A stretch of DNA of 64,000 nt from Platynereis dumerilii (lineage: Eukaryota; Annelida; Polychaeta; Phyllodocida; Nereididae), in NCBI GenBank assembly GCA_026936325.1, contig JAPTHN010000012.1:45164263-45228262 (forward strand), in the 5' to 3' direction. Positions 45,505 through 57,839 of this stretch are shown piece by piece. The translations under genes and the position numbers were made by a program. The stretch's first letter is position 1. Every line of letters begins with the position of its first letter. Under the pieces are notes generated by a model. The model did not search any database, was not told where the DNA came from, and worked only from the letters and a program-made list of their open reading frames with translations.

Positions 45505-46870
45505 CTAGCACAACATAGAACTTGCTAACTACAAATTGAAAGCTACGAAAATATACTTTAATTTAGTATATAATACAGAAATCAGATACCAAAAATTGCT
45601 TAGAAATTGTCATATGGGCTTTTTAAGAGCATTATTAATCCCGGCACCGAAATTGGCAGCAAAAGTACCTTTTATTTGAAGGGTCATTTAACCATGAAGA
45701 ATAAAAAGTAAAAATTGCAACATATATAACATTGAAAAGCTATGAAATTATGCGTTAATATGGTATATAATACAGTAATAATTGCCAACATATATCACTA
45801 GACAGCTAAAAATATATTCTTCTACACAGTGTATACTACACAAGCCAGAGTGCATGCAGAAATGGCTCAAAAAATGTAATAGGCCTAAATTAAAAAAATA
45901 TTGTTAAAATTGACGAAAATGTCATGAAAATTTGCCATACGGACCTATTCTTTGAAGGGTCATTTGACCATGAAGACATCAAAATGAAACTTACCTACAT
46001 ATACCATTGGAAAGCTGAGACATTATTCATTAATATGGTATATAAATCACAGGTGAGAGTGGAACAACAGCTCTGAAAATGTAATACATCTGAAAATACT
46101 GAAAGAACTGGAAAAAATATGGCGAAAGTCGGTGAAAAAATGGCCTATTATTTGGAGGGTGATTTGATCATCAAATCATCAAAATAAAAATTGCCAACAT
46201 ATACCATTGGAAAGCTGAGAAAACATCCTTTAATATGATATATAATACAGGGTTAGATTGCAACAACAGCTCAGAAAATGTAAAATTTCTGATGATACTG
46301 TTCAAATTGGCAAAATTGTGACAAAAATTGGCCAAAATCAGCGAAAATAGGGCCCTTTCTTTAGAAGGTGATTTGACCATGAAGGCATCAAAATAAAACG
46401 TACCTACATATACCATTATAAGGCTGAGTAGTTATCTTTAACATGGTATAAAATACACAGTTGTGAGTGGAAAAAATTTTCAGAAAATGTAATATATCTG
46501 AAAATACTGTTAGAATTGGAAAAAATACAGCGAAAGTCGGTGAAAAAATGGCCTATTATTTGGAGGGTGATTTGACCATCAAATCATCAAAATAAAAATT
46601 GCCAACATACACCATTGGAAAGCTAAGAAAATATCCTTTAATATGGTATATAATACAGGGGTTAGAGTGCAAAAAAAGCTCAGAAAATGTAAAATTTCTG
46701 ATGATACTGTTCGAATTGGCAAAAATGTGACGAAAATCAGCTAAAATCAGCGAAAATAGGGCCTTTTATTTAGAAGGTGATTTGACCATGAAGACATCAA
46801 AATAAAAATTGCCAACATGTACCATTGGAAAGCTGAGAAAATTTCCTTTAAAATGGTATATGTTGGCAAA
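45505..46870 (-). repeat. Right-arm array of ~200-bp sub-repeats
   Basis: The same unit as the left array, inverted. The words CCATTGGAAAGCTGAGAAAA, TTGCCAACATATACCATT and GACCATGAAGACATCAAAAT recur near 45990, 46200, 46400, 46610 and 46810, with older units near 45540 and 45770. The two youngest-looking units are outermost, as in the left arm. Confidence 0.85.
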
Positions 46871-46917
46871 CTTCTTGTCTTAACGCCCACGACATTACAC
46901 AAGGCCCTAGACTAATT

Positions 46918-48064
46918 TGTGACACCAATTTTATGATGCATGACAACAATTGACAAATTGAAAAAATATCTTTTTTAAAGTTTTCTTAATTGTCAGATGT
47001 GTGTCTGCTGCATGTTAGGTTACTGAAACAGCAGTCAATTTTTTTTTGTTAGGTGAATACTTGACTTGCACAAATACGACCCTGCATAATCCGAAGCACA
47101 TCATTCTATATCCTGACAATGCCCTGGTCACTTCAGTTCCCATGTGGGTTCATCCCCGAACTTATTAATTCTTCTGTAGTTATTAAGATCACAGGTATCA
47201 GCATGCTCAGATACAATGCCTGATGAGCCAATCATTTCAAGAAGGGGTTTTTAATCTGTGTTAATGAGAGATAGCCTGGCCTCACAGAACCGCTCAATGT
47301 ACATATGCATTGCATTCCCTCTCCTTTCAACTCTCAGAAACTTTGTTGACAGGAAATTTAGGAACTGCCTTTGATATTAGACATCCTTACTGTCTTGAAT
47401 TTAGATTACAGGTCAGAATCAAGAGTTCTTTCTCTGCACTCCAAAATAGCACCTGATATCAACACTGGCACAAATCCCTCTCTAGGTGATCAACTCAGCA
47501 GAGGATATACTTCAGGAATTTAACCTGGTACTAGCCACCTCCCTTAACATGCTAAACAGAAATAAAGATGCTCATGGATGAGTCCTCACATGTCACTACT
47601 GTACCAGCAATGGCCATGATATTGAAAGGACAAAGAAATGTACACAGTTCATTAGGAAGGTTACTAATATTGCAAATAAAGTATTCATTCCTAAAATTGC
47701 ATATGAAGACATATAGCTTGGCTCAAGAAATAATCAGAAGGCACATGTCAGACATGCCAATTTAGATGAGCTTCACAATTTCTATTTCATTTGTAAATGA
47801 TCATTATGATGTTGCAATGGCTTAAAATTAGTATCATAAATGCTCCTGACTATATGCAAAAACAGGTTGGCTTTCTGTGTAACAATAGTTGATCATTCTC
47901 CTTTTTAAAATTGTCTGTAATGCTCTGTATGTGTTCCTCATTAAAAGACTCAAGATCTACATGTACTTGTTTCACACTCAGCATTTTAGTATGTGATGTG
48001 ACATATTGACTATTTCAATCATCTTCCCCGAGAATACAAAATTTTGCATTATAATCCAAGCACT
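46918..48064. other. No recognisable feature
   Basis: AT-rich sequence right of the transposon. No coding frame or repeat recognised. Confidence 0.45.
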
Positions 48065-48230
48065 AAATTGTGTAATAACCTTAAATATGCTGCATTTTTG
48101 GAACTACAATTAACTAGTACACATATCTATAGACGTATCCCGGTTAATATTGGAGCTAGAGACATGCAAATGACACCAAAATTTCCGGAATATACCTTTT
48201 CCTATTCAATTTCAATACAACCCTACTCAT
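48065..48230 (+). repeat. Right member of the outer inverted pair
   Basis: Matches the minus strand of 37490-37780: GGAACTACAATTAACTAGT, CACATATCTATAGACG, CGGTTAATATTGGAGCTAG, GAGACATGCAAATGACACC and TTTCCGGAATATACC. It lacks about 130 bp present in the middle of the left member. Confidence 0.65.
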
Positions 48231-50906
48231 GTATGCAGCTTATTATTGTTCTAATAATGATGAAGCATGGGTGAAATATTAACTGTTATGCAGCCAAATA
48301 TCTCTGTGATTGTGCCTTCAAGGCTGTGAATATTTATAGAATCTGATGTATTTCTCAGATACCTTGCTACTGCATAATCAGGCATGACATATATTTGCTC
48401 ATGTCTTGAGAAGTACTGTCGATAAATTGTTACACAGTGAAGTCAGAGGACAATTGTGACACCGCGACTTTGGCCGAAGAACTAGGTTCTAATAAGTTGA
48501 TTTAATTTAATTCATAATCCAGAATGACTTTTCTTTGTCTCATGGTTGACCTATGATGCCCTCCGAACTTACTGTGCCTGCCAATTCTATCTTCATATGC
48601 CTCGCATTTCAATGAACTCTGGCCTGGTGGTGGTGACCTATGTTTTACGACAATGTCAATAACCTTTCTGTCCTCATTTTTGTCAAAGATAAATAGAGGA
48701 CATAATGGCCGGATCATCCATCATCCTGACAAATTTTGGCCACAGAAGCAACATTCCGACAGGACAAAAAAATGTATATTTATTTTATGAAGCGTGAGCT
48801 TGAGTAAGAATCGGCTGGTAGATATTGCCAAATATCAGCCTTCTGGTTATAAGCATTTATCATATTTATGTAATGTGAATTTTTGCCAGGTGGAAAGCTA
48901 TGAAATCTTGCACACAATTTACCAAAGGAGAGGAAGTAAATAGTTTGTTTAAGAAACAATGTAATATCGTTCGACAGAGTGAACTCCTGCATACTTCAGT
49001 GTAATAAAAACACCTTTCACTCACCCAGAACCACTTCAGCTAAGCCTTCAGTGATTATTATAAAGTCAGACACAACCTCAAAGCTGACCAATGAACATGC
49101 CTTCAAGTATGTCATGCAAATGAGGCCAATTTCGCCTAATCACATACTTCTGTAAATCGTAGAGACTTTCAATTACTGGAATAGATAGATCTCTCTGAGT
49201 CTGAGAGTTTTAGAAAGATGTGTCCTAGCCCTCTGAGGAAGCAATAGTTCTCCCGCAAATCACCAGTATAGATTTGAACAGGAGAGAAATACTGCTCACT
49301 GATTGGCTGTGACGCTCTGACGGAACATTTTCTGATGATATGCAGCAATGGAGTGATTTGTCTAGGGTAGATTCTCTGGGTGCCTAGAACAAGCATGCAG
49401 GTCAAAATGCCTTTACCCCCTGATTGATAGGATGTGTGGTGAGGATCAAAAGACTGTTTGTCTCCATCCAAAACAATATGTTCGGAGACTATGAGCTGGG
49501 TGATGTATGGTGGCATGTGACCTTTAGTCTTCTTTATTCTTCTCAGTCCTTGTGTCTGTATCTAACTTTTGAAGTGTATACAACGTAAGATACGTTATGA
49601 CTTTACTCGTATTCCGTTATATGGACCCTGGGGCAAGTAACCTCTTGGCTTGCCTGATCGGTTTTTGTTATTGCAAGAATAGAACTAAATCAATAGAAGA
49701 GTTACATCTTCCTTAGCTCAACCACATTGATCCATAGTTGTATGAAGTGTAATTGACAAAAAACAAAAGACACAGTTGCTAAGCAACTGGCGTTATGAGA
49801 GCATGAAAAGCTTTACCTGTCTGGAGCTTTGATGACAAATCAATGATATTCTGTACTTGACATAACTTCTGCAGAGAATTGTAAATATAATTTGTGTAAT
49901 TATGCAATTACATTTTGAGCTTTGACAATATAAACATATAGCTTCCATAGGGCACGTGTCCCATTTTTCGAAAATATTTTCGGATCAAGCTCTTTTTGTG
50001 CTCAGTTGTGACTGTGTGTACAAAGCCCATAGACCAAATTTCAGCCAAATCCATTAAGGGTTAGACACCCCCCCCCCCCCCATCACCATCTTTGGTGGGC
50101 CCCTCAAAGGACCAGAAAATGAATGTTTTTGAACACAAAAAATATCTGAAATCATCCCAGTGCCACTAAAGTTATAGGGTATAGGGTTTTTGAGAGTGTT
50201 GAATTCATCTATATGCTGATAACGAATTACCCAGAGGTTAAGATTACTTCATAACATGCTATAATTGGTCAATTCAGCTCTCTGATTACCCGAAAATGGC
50301 TATTTTCGAGTATAAAAAGTGGCTATTTTTCTTACTGAAATCAGTTAATACCACTGAAACTGGTCAAGTGAGGGTATTATAATAAGACCAAATTTGTATG
50401 GTGGTATATTGACATGTACGACCAATCGTGAAGAAATACTGATTCCTCTGTGTACCTACCCACTCACGCGAACGCACCCGTGGGTACGGAGGACTCAGGA
50501 TATCTTCAACTCATGGAGGACAAATTCTTTTTTAGAGAAATGGGACACCCAAAGCTGCCACATACAGGAAGCTGTATTTTGGTGTTGTGTATATTTGTCA
50601 AAAAAGGATACAGTTTTAATTTTTTAATTTTATTCTCACTCTAGATCACAATGTTCATATACAAGGAAAATAACAAAACAGCAGTAAAACAGACCATTCA
50701 GTCCATTCTTTAGAATCATCACACATGATTAAACAGATTTATACCATTCGACACCTCTGTCAGCCAATCATGAGCCAGTATTTCACTGCAATAAAACACA
50801 TATTCTTTGTTGTCCAGTTATCCTCCCATGGGAGAATAATAAGTGAAGCTGTGAAAAACCAAAGCAACAAATGACAAGTTTCAGTTTTGTCTTATGGTAT
50901 AAGCCA
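48231..50906. other. No recognisable feature
   Basis: No terminal repeats, conserved frame or RNA gene recognised. A C14 run lies near 50068. The frames at 50394-50644 look random. Confidence 0.45.
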
Positions 50907-51002
50907 GTTATTCACCGCGGGATCAGCAATATGTGTTTATCACAGCTCGTGCTAACGCCCTCGCTGGATAAATCACATATTGCCTCTCCCTAGGTGAATA
51001 AC
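50907..51002. mobile_element. 96-bp hairpin element
   Basis: The left arm GTTATTCACCGCGGGATCAG and continuing GCAATATGTGTTTATC pairs with a right arm reading, inverted, GTTATTCACCTAGGGAGAGG then GCAATATGTGATTTATC. The arms are about 35 bp at roughly 80% by eye, with a short GC-richer centre. No clear target duplication. Confidence 0.6.
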
Positions 51003-51119
51003 CTATACAAAAACTTGTAAAGTGACTGGACAGAAAAAGTGAAAACTGATATTAAAAGCATTAGGTACATTGTAAGAAGATATCACCACAGGACATGACG
51101 AAAAAAAACTTATCACAAT

Positions 51120-51340
51120 CATTTAAATTTGGGTTGACAGTCTCAGATTAACAAACGGTTCCCCATGCGTATTTTCATAGGCAGAGCATCTTAATAGCAT
51201 ATGTTGCTCATCTTCAATTTTGTCTAATGGGCACAACTGACAAATACGATCCTGCAGCTGTTCCCCACTATATCGCCTAACTTCAATTCGTAGGGGAGCT
51301 ACCCCATACCAGAATTTAGAAACTCTCTTCGAGATTTATA
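51120..51340 (-). pseudogene. LINE C-terminal fragment
   Basis: The minus strand reads WYGVAPLRIEVRRYSGEQ, then DRICQLCPLDKIEDEQHM and LLRCSAYENTHGEPF. This is the zinc-binding C-terminal region of a LINE protein, like residues near the end of the copy at 12257-13480. Everything upstream and the 3' end are missing. Confidence 0.75.
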
Positions 51341-52652
51341 TATATATGAAATGGTACAAATTGGACAACTCCAACCATTTTAACAGTAACAAAAATGAGA
51401 ATATTGTGAATAATGCTAGTCCTAGCCGAAAAATTCTGCCTTTTCACTTGGCACTCTTTGTGATGCCTGCTTTACAAGACTGCCCCTTTGCAATCATGAA
51501 ACGGTCTCTCGTGGAGATACAATCTCTCATTGTGGTACAAAATGCACAAAAAAAATACTTCTAGTGCATCCAGAAATTGGTAAAATAAGGCAATAGCCAG
51601 TCTCGCAATGAGGGGGGATGTTGTGGGCTTACAATGCAGGTACCACTGTATATCTTTGTGATATTCACTGTATATCTTTTTGATATTCACTAATCATAAG
51701 GGAAAAACACAGAGGAAAGCAAAACATGACTTATTTAGCCAAAGCTTCAATGTGATCTGTGATTACCAGCAGGCAACTTTACATGTAAAGCGAAGAGTAC
51801 GGGACTATGGTAGTGAAATACTGGCATGACATTAGTTAATAGAGGTCGCAAAAAAATTCGGATCAACTACATAATGCGGATAAATTACTGTAAGAGATAT
51901 ACATTTAGAAGTACGTAATACTTTCCGATACATTTCGTCTATTGGATGGCATAAGGAGCCAGACCGATTTTCTGACTTTTCAGGAGAGCACATTTGGTGA
52001 AAAGTAAAGTTTTTGTGGAATATGCTGCATGGATTTCCAAAAAAAAAAACACCATTTGGTTCACAAATGTTATGGGCACTATTATGTGTGCTTAAACTTA
52101 AATTAAATTTTTTCATTAACATAGAAATTGTAATATAACCCCAAACAATTTTGTAGAGATCTGTGATTACGAATAACAAAAGAAGCCACAGTAACTTGGA
52201 TCACTGAGAACTAGAGGACCAGTTTCACACAGTCGGCTGCATAGTATTTTGGATCCTTATGCCATAAGAGAACAATAGAACATGTGATGATTTCTTTTCT
52301 GTTACACAGACCTAAAAGACTTTGGATCACTTTATCAAAACATAAACATTGAAGTTACACAGACCTAAATGACTTTGGATCACTTTATCAGAACATAAAA
52401 AGTTTTACGGTGCTTTTTGTTGTCTGATAAGGAGGCATCATACCTTGGATCATTTTCAGATACAGATTCATCATACAAACTCTCTTTTTCAGAAGTAAAA
52501 CGAGCCAAAGTAATTAATCTCCTCTCCCACTGCCTCAGAAAACTCAGTTCACTTCATTTTGATTCAATATTTAGTAATAATGACAAGAATTTGGATATTA
52601 TATTGTCATCTATTGAGCCTGCGACCGCAACACTGAATATTGATAGGTCACT
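51341..52652. other. Region with recurring GGATCA words, no gene
   Basis: The word GGATCACT or GGATCATT occurs near 52196, 52324, 52375 and 52446. ATGGCATAAGGAGCC at about 51946-51960 is mirrored at about 55291-55305. The frame at 52417-52671 has no recognised homology. Confidence 0.35.
52301..52401. repeat. Tandem duplication, 52-bp unit
   Basis: GTTACACAGACCTAAA starts at 52301 and 52353. Each is followed by GACTTTGGATCACTTTATCA and an AACATAAA word; three differences by eye. Confidence 0.85.
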
Positions 52653-52655
52653 TAA

Positions 52656-52934
52656 GGGGGCAACAATTTAATAATTGGGGGGGGGCTTGGATTTTCCTCG
52701 GCGGGACATTTTTATTTCACGATGACGGCGGCAGTGACTATTAATTTCAAGCGTGAGAAATCCCCGAATATTCATTTTAAAAAAGCATCACCTTCTTAAG
52801 AAACACCTTGGCAGCAATTATTTATTTCAAGACTGCCCAAAAAGAATTTATTCATTTCATCAAAATTGAGCAAGAAATTATTTATTTTTAAAAAACTCCA
52901 AGTCCTCTCCCCTTGAAATTAAATGGTTGCCCCC
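52656..52934. mobile_element. PIF/Harbinger-like MITE 1, TAA duplication
   Basis: Ends GGGGGCAACAATTTAAT and, inverted, GGGGGCAACCATTTAAT, flanked by TAA at 52653-52655 and 52935-52937. A 3-bp TWA duplication is typical of PIF/Harbinger. There is no coding capacity. Confidence 0.7.
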
Positions 52935-53233
52935 TAATAGCTTGTCCGTCATTTCCACGGTTATTTTAACCACATACTCTTCATATTTTAACCTTCAAGG
53001 GCTTCAAAAAAGTTGCCCATGTAAGACATTGTGAGTACCAGTACCTTCAATGTCTAGGATATGATATGCAGTTTCTTTTTTTATTTTTATTTTTCGATGA
53101 TTAGAAAAATTACCTTGTTATTTTTGTTATTATTACAATGTAAAATAGTTATTTTCTTGTTATTATTACTTCAAAACAATTTTCTTTTTGTATTTCAAAT
53201 ATTAACACAAGTGTACCATAGCGCATGAGGGTT

Positions 53234-53270
53234 GGGGGTTGGATTTTACCCAGGTCAAAATCCAACCCCC
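53234..53270. repeat. 14-bp perfect hairpin in G/C-runs
   Basis: GGGGGTTGGATTTT (53234-53247), a 9-base loop, then AAAATCCAACCCCC (53257-53270), continuing into a longer C-run. Confidence 0.85.
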
Positions 53271-53517
53271 CCCCCCCCCGCCCCATTATTGAAGTATGGA
53301 GACAAATAGCTAAAACCAACGAGAATGCCCAAGAGCAAAATTTGAAGCTCACCACAAAAAACCTTAGAAATTTAAAAGTAAGCCTTTAAAGAGATATCAA
53401 AAACTTACTTCAAAGACCAAAAAAAATCATTGGGTTTTAATATAAGGGCCTTTGCCAACTGGTGAGGTAAGAAGGTCATTTTCACTTTTAAAAAAAGTCT
53501 CTAACTCTGACCTTTAA

Positions 53518-53706
53518 TGGGGTGACCATTTAATATCCAATTAATTTCTGGCGGGGGTATTTCTTCACAAGTTGTTGCTTGATTTACGAATGATTATTCA
53601 GGGATTTTGTGCACTTTAGATAAATAATTACTGCCACCATTACCATGAAATAAATTTCCCATTCAGGTAAACTCAAAGTCCCCCCAATTATTAAATGGTC
53701 ACCCCC
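53518..53706. mobile_element. PIF/Harbinger-like MITE 2, TAA duplication
   Basis: Ends TGGGGTGACCATTTAATA and, inverted, GGGGGTGACCATTTAATAAT, with TAA at 53515-53517 and 53707-53709. The inner start AATTGGGGGG...CTT matches MITE 1, so the two are one family. Confidence 0.7.
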
Positions 53707-53709
53707 TAA

Positions 53710-56220
53710 ATAGAAGGGCATTGCTTTCACTATGTATGGAGTCACATTCGGCCTTTCTGACTGCATATCCCTTTCAATAACTGAACATAAAGAATAGATT
53801 AAATGGCCCATCAAGTTAAGGGTGACTCCATGTCCCCTGCAAGGCATATTTTAATATTTTTTGTTGCATTTTAACAATTACCATTATTTCAAAATGATAA
53901 AAAAAATTTATTTTTTGAGTCACATATTTAGTTATCCTCAAGCAGACTATGACAAAGAACTAGAGCAGCTGTGCAATCTCAAAAATAAAATAAAATGGAA
54001 ATAACTATTTTTTAAGAACTTTACACAGAAAAGCCCATTGGGCAAATGCACTGTTACATAGGCATATTATTAGGTCTATGGATATCTGTGCATGAACATG
54101 CAATTAGGGAACTGTGGCAAAATTTAGGAAAAAAATATTTTGGGGAAAAATGTGGCCAGAAAAATGTTGGGAATATAGTCTTTTGTTTGAAAAATGAGAA
54201 CAAAATTTGGAGAAAAAAAATTTGGTTGAAAAAAATTAGGACAGAAATATTTTGAGAAATAGGCCTACAAATGTAAAAATATTTGCGGAAAAAAATTAAT
54301 TTAAGAACATTAAAAAAAAAATAAACCTGATTTTTTTATTTGGAAAAAAGTACTCTTGGCCCCTAAGTATTACAATGTCAGATCACTGTGCAAATTTGTA
54401 GTGGTCGGTCACCCAGATGCCTATAAATTTGCCCTTTATATTGTTAGATTATATTTGAAACAGGTCTTCCATTAAAAAAAAAATTACATAAATTATATAG
54501 GCTATATTGAAATATCAAAATCCACAAAATGTTATAATGAATGCAGATTGTTACTTTGAAATGTTACTTTGAAATGCAAATTTATTTAAAAAAATAAATG
54601 AAGGTGTTTTGTCTGTAAACATTTTGATGAAGGTGTTGGCCTACACTACTTTAGGTACATCAATGAGATCCATGAGGTTTCACCATAGTAATCCATGATA
54701 TAAAGACATGTCTGAATTACAGAAACCCTTAAATTTTATTGACCAATGTGTCGGAACACCACATCATCAGGAATAAAAATCTCAATGAATTCTGCACTTT
54801 GGCTACTTTTAAAACTAAAATGCAGGATAACATGGCTCCTTGTTGTGTCACACAATGATCCAAGATACTGCAGATCACTTTAAGTTTTAAAAATGCAGTC
54901 TAAGTAGCACTTCTACCAAGCGCCTCATTACTTTGGATCATTCTGTGACCACAAGCAGAGCAATTAGTGTGTGCCTTATGTATCACAGACAGAGCCATGT
55001 TACAATGGATCATTATAACATGACAATAAAAGTCATCAGCACTGCTCTGAACTCTTCTAACATATGGAGCCAAAGTCTTTTGCATCTCTGTGTTGTGAGC
55101 TGGGGAAGCAAAAACTGTTTCTTTGTTGATCTGAGCTTCATTTTTGCTTTTTTGTTGAATTGTCAATGTTCACAACCAATAAGATGCATGAAAACATGAC
55201 CTCACAAACAAAATTTTGATTGTCTCATAATCTGTATTTCCTAAATTTTAAAATATACAAAAGTCATTTTTTGACCCAAAGTAACTTGGCTCCTTATGCC
55301 ATCCACCCGACGATTTGTATAAGAGCTCAATATCTGTCAATCTTTAAAAGGCTCCTTTGCTGTTGTTTCTTTTTAAGCCATTTTCCCAATTGTCTTCATC
55401 TCATCTGATTGCTCCTGATTAGGAATCATTTTGCTTTTCTTGGAGTCTGGCAGGAAAGTTGAAAACTTTCTTGAATCTCAACGGCTTCCAGATTGTCGCA
55501 AACAAGATGCCTTATCGTACAAAGAAAGAGTTGAGTTAATCTTGCAAGTTGATACTTTTGTCTCAAGCCGCAAGGTCCATATGAATTTCTTGGGATGACG
55601 TTTGTGAAGTGCTACAGAGTTTTGTCTTCTTGCGCTTTCAGGATGTTTGTTACACATAGATACAGTCTAACTTCATAAAAATGGTAAATGTTTGACTGCA
55701 GGGGGAAGCTTGACCAAACTACACTCATGCTCATAAATATGGAATACTTGAACATTCTCCATTGGAATTGATAACTTTAGCAACTTCTGCTGGAGCACAT
55801 GATGGTCTGATTCAGTCGTAACTACTTCCAATGACCGCTTAAGGGAAGACCATGCTGTCATTTAAAATGCATGCTTCAGCGTTAACCCCAGGAAAAGTTT
55901 CAGCCGCATGAAATATGGAGATTCAGGTTTTTTTTTCATGTGAGGTGCTTTCAACCAAAAATTTTAAATTCTTGTAAAAGATGTAGTTGAGACTTTCAAA
56001 GAGTGATTAGAGAAGATAACTTGACCTTTACAATGGACCTTGCTTGCCTTCACACTCTGAAATTTACTTTTATTTGACACTTTTTTTCCAAAATAGTATT
56101 CCATATTTATAAGCAGGAGAATAAATTCTGCCCTCTATTTAGGCCAGTTCATTCTTGTGGGTTGAAGAGCAGGGCGAAAGAGCTGTATCCTTCGGCAAAT
56201 TATAGCATGTCATATTATTT
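53710..56220. other. AT-rich, no gene recognised
   Basis: Contains GGATCATT words near 54936 and, inverted, near 54857, and the mirrored ATGGCATAAGGAGCC block near 55300. A minus-strand frame at 54900-55166 (88 codons) ends in a CSACGH motif but has no recognised family and no start context. Confidence 0.35.
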
Positions 56221-56305
56221 GGCCTCTGTGAGGGAAACTTTACTTGCTCAGCACAGACACTGATACAATGGACCAGCAATCTAACATCAATATCCAGCTG
56301 GAATG
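56221..56305 (-). mobile_element. SINE body fragment
   Basis: Matches 245-330 of the SINE at 124-440: TGTGAGGGA, a CAGCACAGACACTGATACAA block shared almost exactly, and a CATC...ATCCAGC end. Head and tail are missing. Confidence 0.7.
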
Positions 56306-56744
56306 CTGCTCTGGAAGGTTCGCTGTAAGATATTGTCAGTTCAGCAACTGAACACATAAGTATTGAACCAGTGTAGAGAGAGACCATGAAAAAAATGTAC
56401 TTTTTTTAAAGTTTCAGACGCACTCCATTGATACTTAATATTTCAAATTGTCATTATTTGCTTTAATTGGTCACAATTAAGAGTATAATTGGCAAGCTCA
56501 TGCAAGAGGGTACTCTCTTGTAGCCTTGTAAACTTTCGAGCATGCTCAATTGTGTTAGTTGAAACCAAGTTGATCATCACCATTTTAATTGAAAGAGCAT
56601 TGCACAACTTGCATAAAAGTCATACTTTTTTTGTTATGTTGACAATGGGTATTGTGATGTCAATACGACAGCATTCTGAAGTCGGATTTGAAGTTAAATA
56701 ACGTTAAAGTATAGGTGCATTTGCAAAAAAAGCATTGCATTATA

Positions 56745-57837
56745 CACCGCATCTGACGAAATTACGCAAGTAGGTTATTTTACAATGGTATGAAAACATT
56801 TGGGCCAAATGTTTTATCCTTTTCACATAAGCATTGGCTCGCTATGAGACATCTTCCATGTAACTTTCATCCAATTCCGTTGGGGCAAAGTTGAGTTATG
56901 CCATATATTCAAATATTTTGGTGTCTTACGAAATTACGCAAAATTGACATATTAAGTGGAGAGGCCTTGAAAATGTTAAATTTTCAAATTTCTGCACTCC
57001 AGTCATTAGCATGTAATCATATAGCAACTATTCATATTGAAAAAAAAAAGCTTACTTGCTGCCTCTGCCAAGCTGTATGCATTAATTGTCTCCATTGGAA
57101 TAACATAGGATTTGCATAAATTTTTTCATTTATGCTCCCCATAATCTCAAAATGATTCTGATTCTTTTGAAAAGAGATTTAAAAATAACCTTTTTCTATC
57201 CATTTAGTTCAATGAAACTGAGTGATAAGATATGCATTGGGAATTGACAAAATATTGAATAAGGGACTGCACATTCTGATTGCAATGCTATTTCAATGGC
57301 AGTTCATGGATGTGATTTATGATTGCTAGCCAGGTTAAAGGGAGACAAGTTACTTTAGTGACCTTTGAACTGAGCTCAATAAATAGAATAAGGTAACTGG
57401 TAGTAACATGTTTTTAAAGATCGGAACCTCTTTGAGGTTTTCGGAAGCATTCATTCGAAAAATGTATGCAAAACCAATGTTATTCCAATGGAGACAATTA
57501 ATGCGTACAGCTTGGCAGAGGCAGCAAGTAAGCAAATTTTTTCGATATGAATAGTTGCTAATTGATTAGACGCTAATGATTGGAGTGCAGAAATTTGAAA
57601 ATTTAACATTATCAAGGCCCCTCCACTTAATATGTTGATTTTGCGTAATTTCATAAGACACCAAAATATTTGAATATATGGCATAACTCAACTTTGCCCC
57701 AACGGAATTGGATGAAAGTTACATGGAAGATGTCTCATAGCATGGCAATGATTGTGTGAAAAGGATAAGACATTAGGCCAAAATGTTTTCATACCAATGT
57801 AAAATAACCTACTTGCGTAATTTCGTCAGATGCGGTG
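56745..57837. mobile_element. 1.09-kb foldback element with ~380-bp arms, TA-flanked
   Basis: Begins CACCGCATCTGACGAAATTA and ends with the inverse, flanked by TA at 56743-56744 and 57838-57839. The arms, about 56745-57125 and 57455-57837, align along their length with few differences. Shared words include CGTAAGTAGGTT-type ends, CCAACGGAATTGGATGAAAG and CAGCTTGGCAGAGGCAGCAA (inverted). The 330-bp centre is unrelated AT-rich sequence without a coding frame. Confidence 0.8.
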
Positions 57838-57839
57838 TA

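Larger units (their letters stand above)
38072..46914 (+). mobile_element. 8.84-kb Academ-like DNA transposon, apparently whole
   Basis: Starts TAGTCTAGGGCCTTATGT and ends with the inverse, ACACAAGGCCCTAGACTA. ATT stands on both sides (38069-38071 and 46915-46917), a 3-bp target duplication. The first ~150 bp of the two arms are nearly identical apart from a small indel; CGTGGGCGTTAAGACAAG is shared exactly. Each arm then continues as tandem ~200-bp sub-repeats for about 1.3 kb, mirror-imaged around one gene. Inside are a candidate 5' UTR intron, a 10-bp inverted pair and the 1585-codon gene. Size, long arms, 3-bp duplication and an XPG-like nuclease in the protein match what I recall of the Academ superfamily. 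I cannot test this, and a related unnamed group is possible. Confidence 0.75.

Noticed and set aside
54900-55166. 88-codon minus-strand frame ending with a CSACGH motif
   Set aside because: No recognised family or splice context; lies in the GGATCA-rich region likely to be old repeat.
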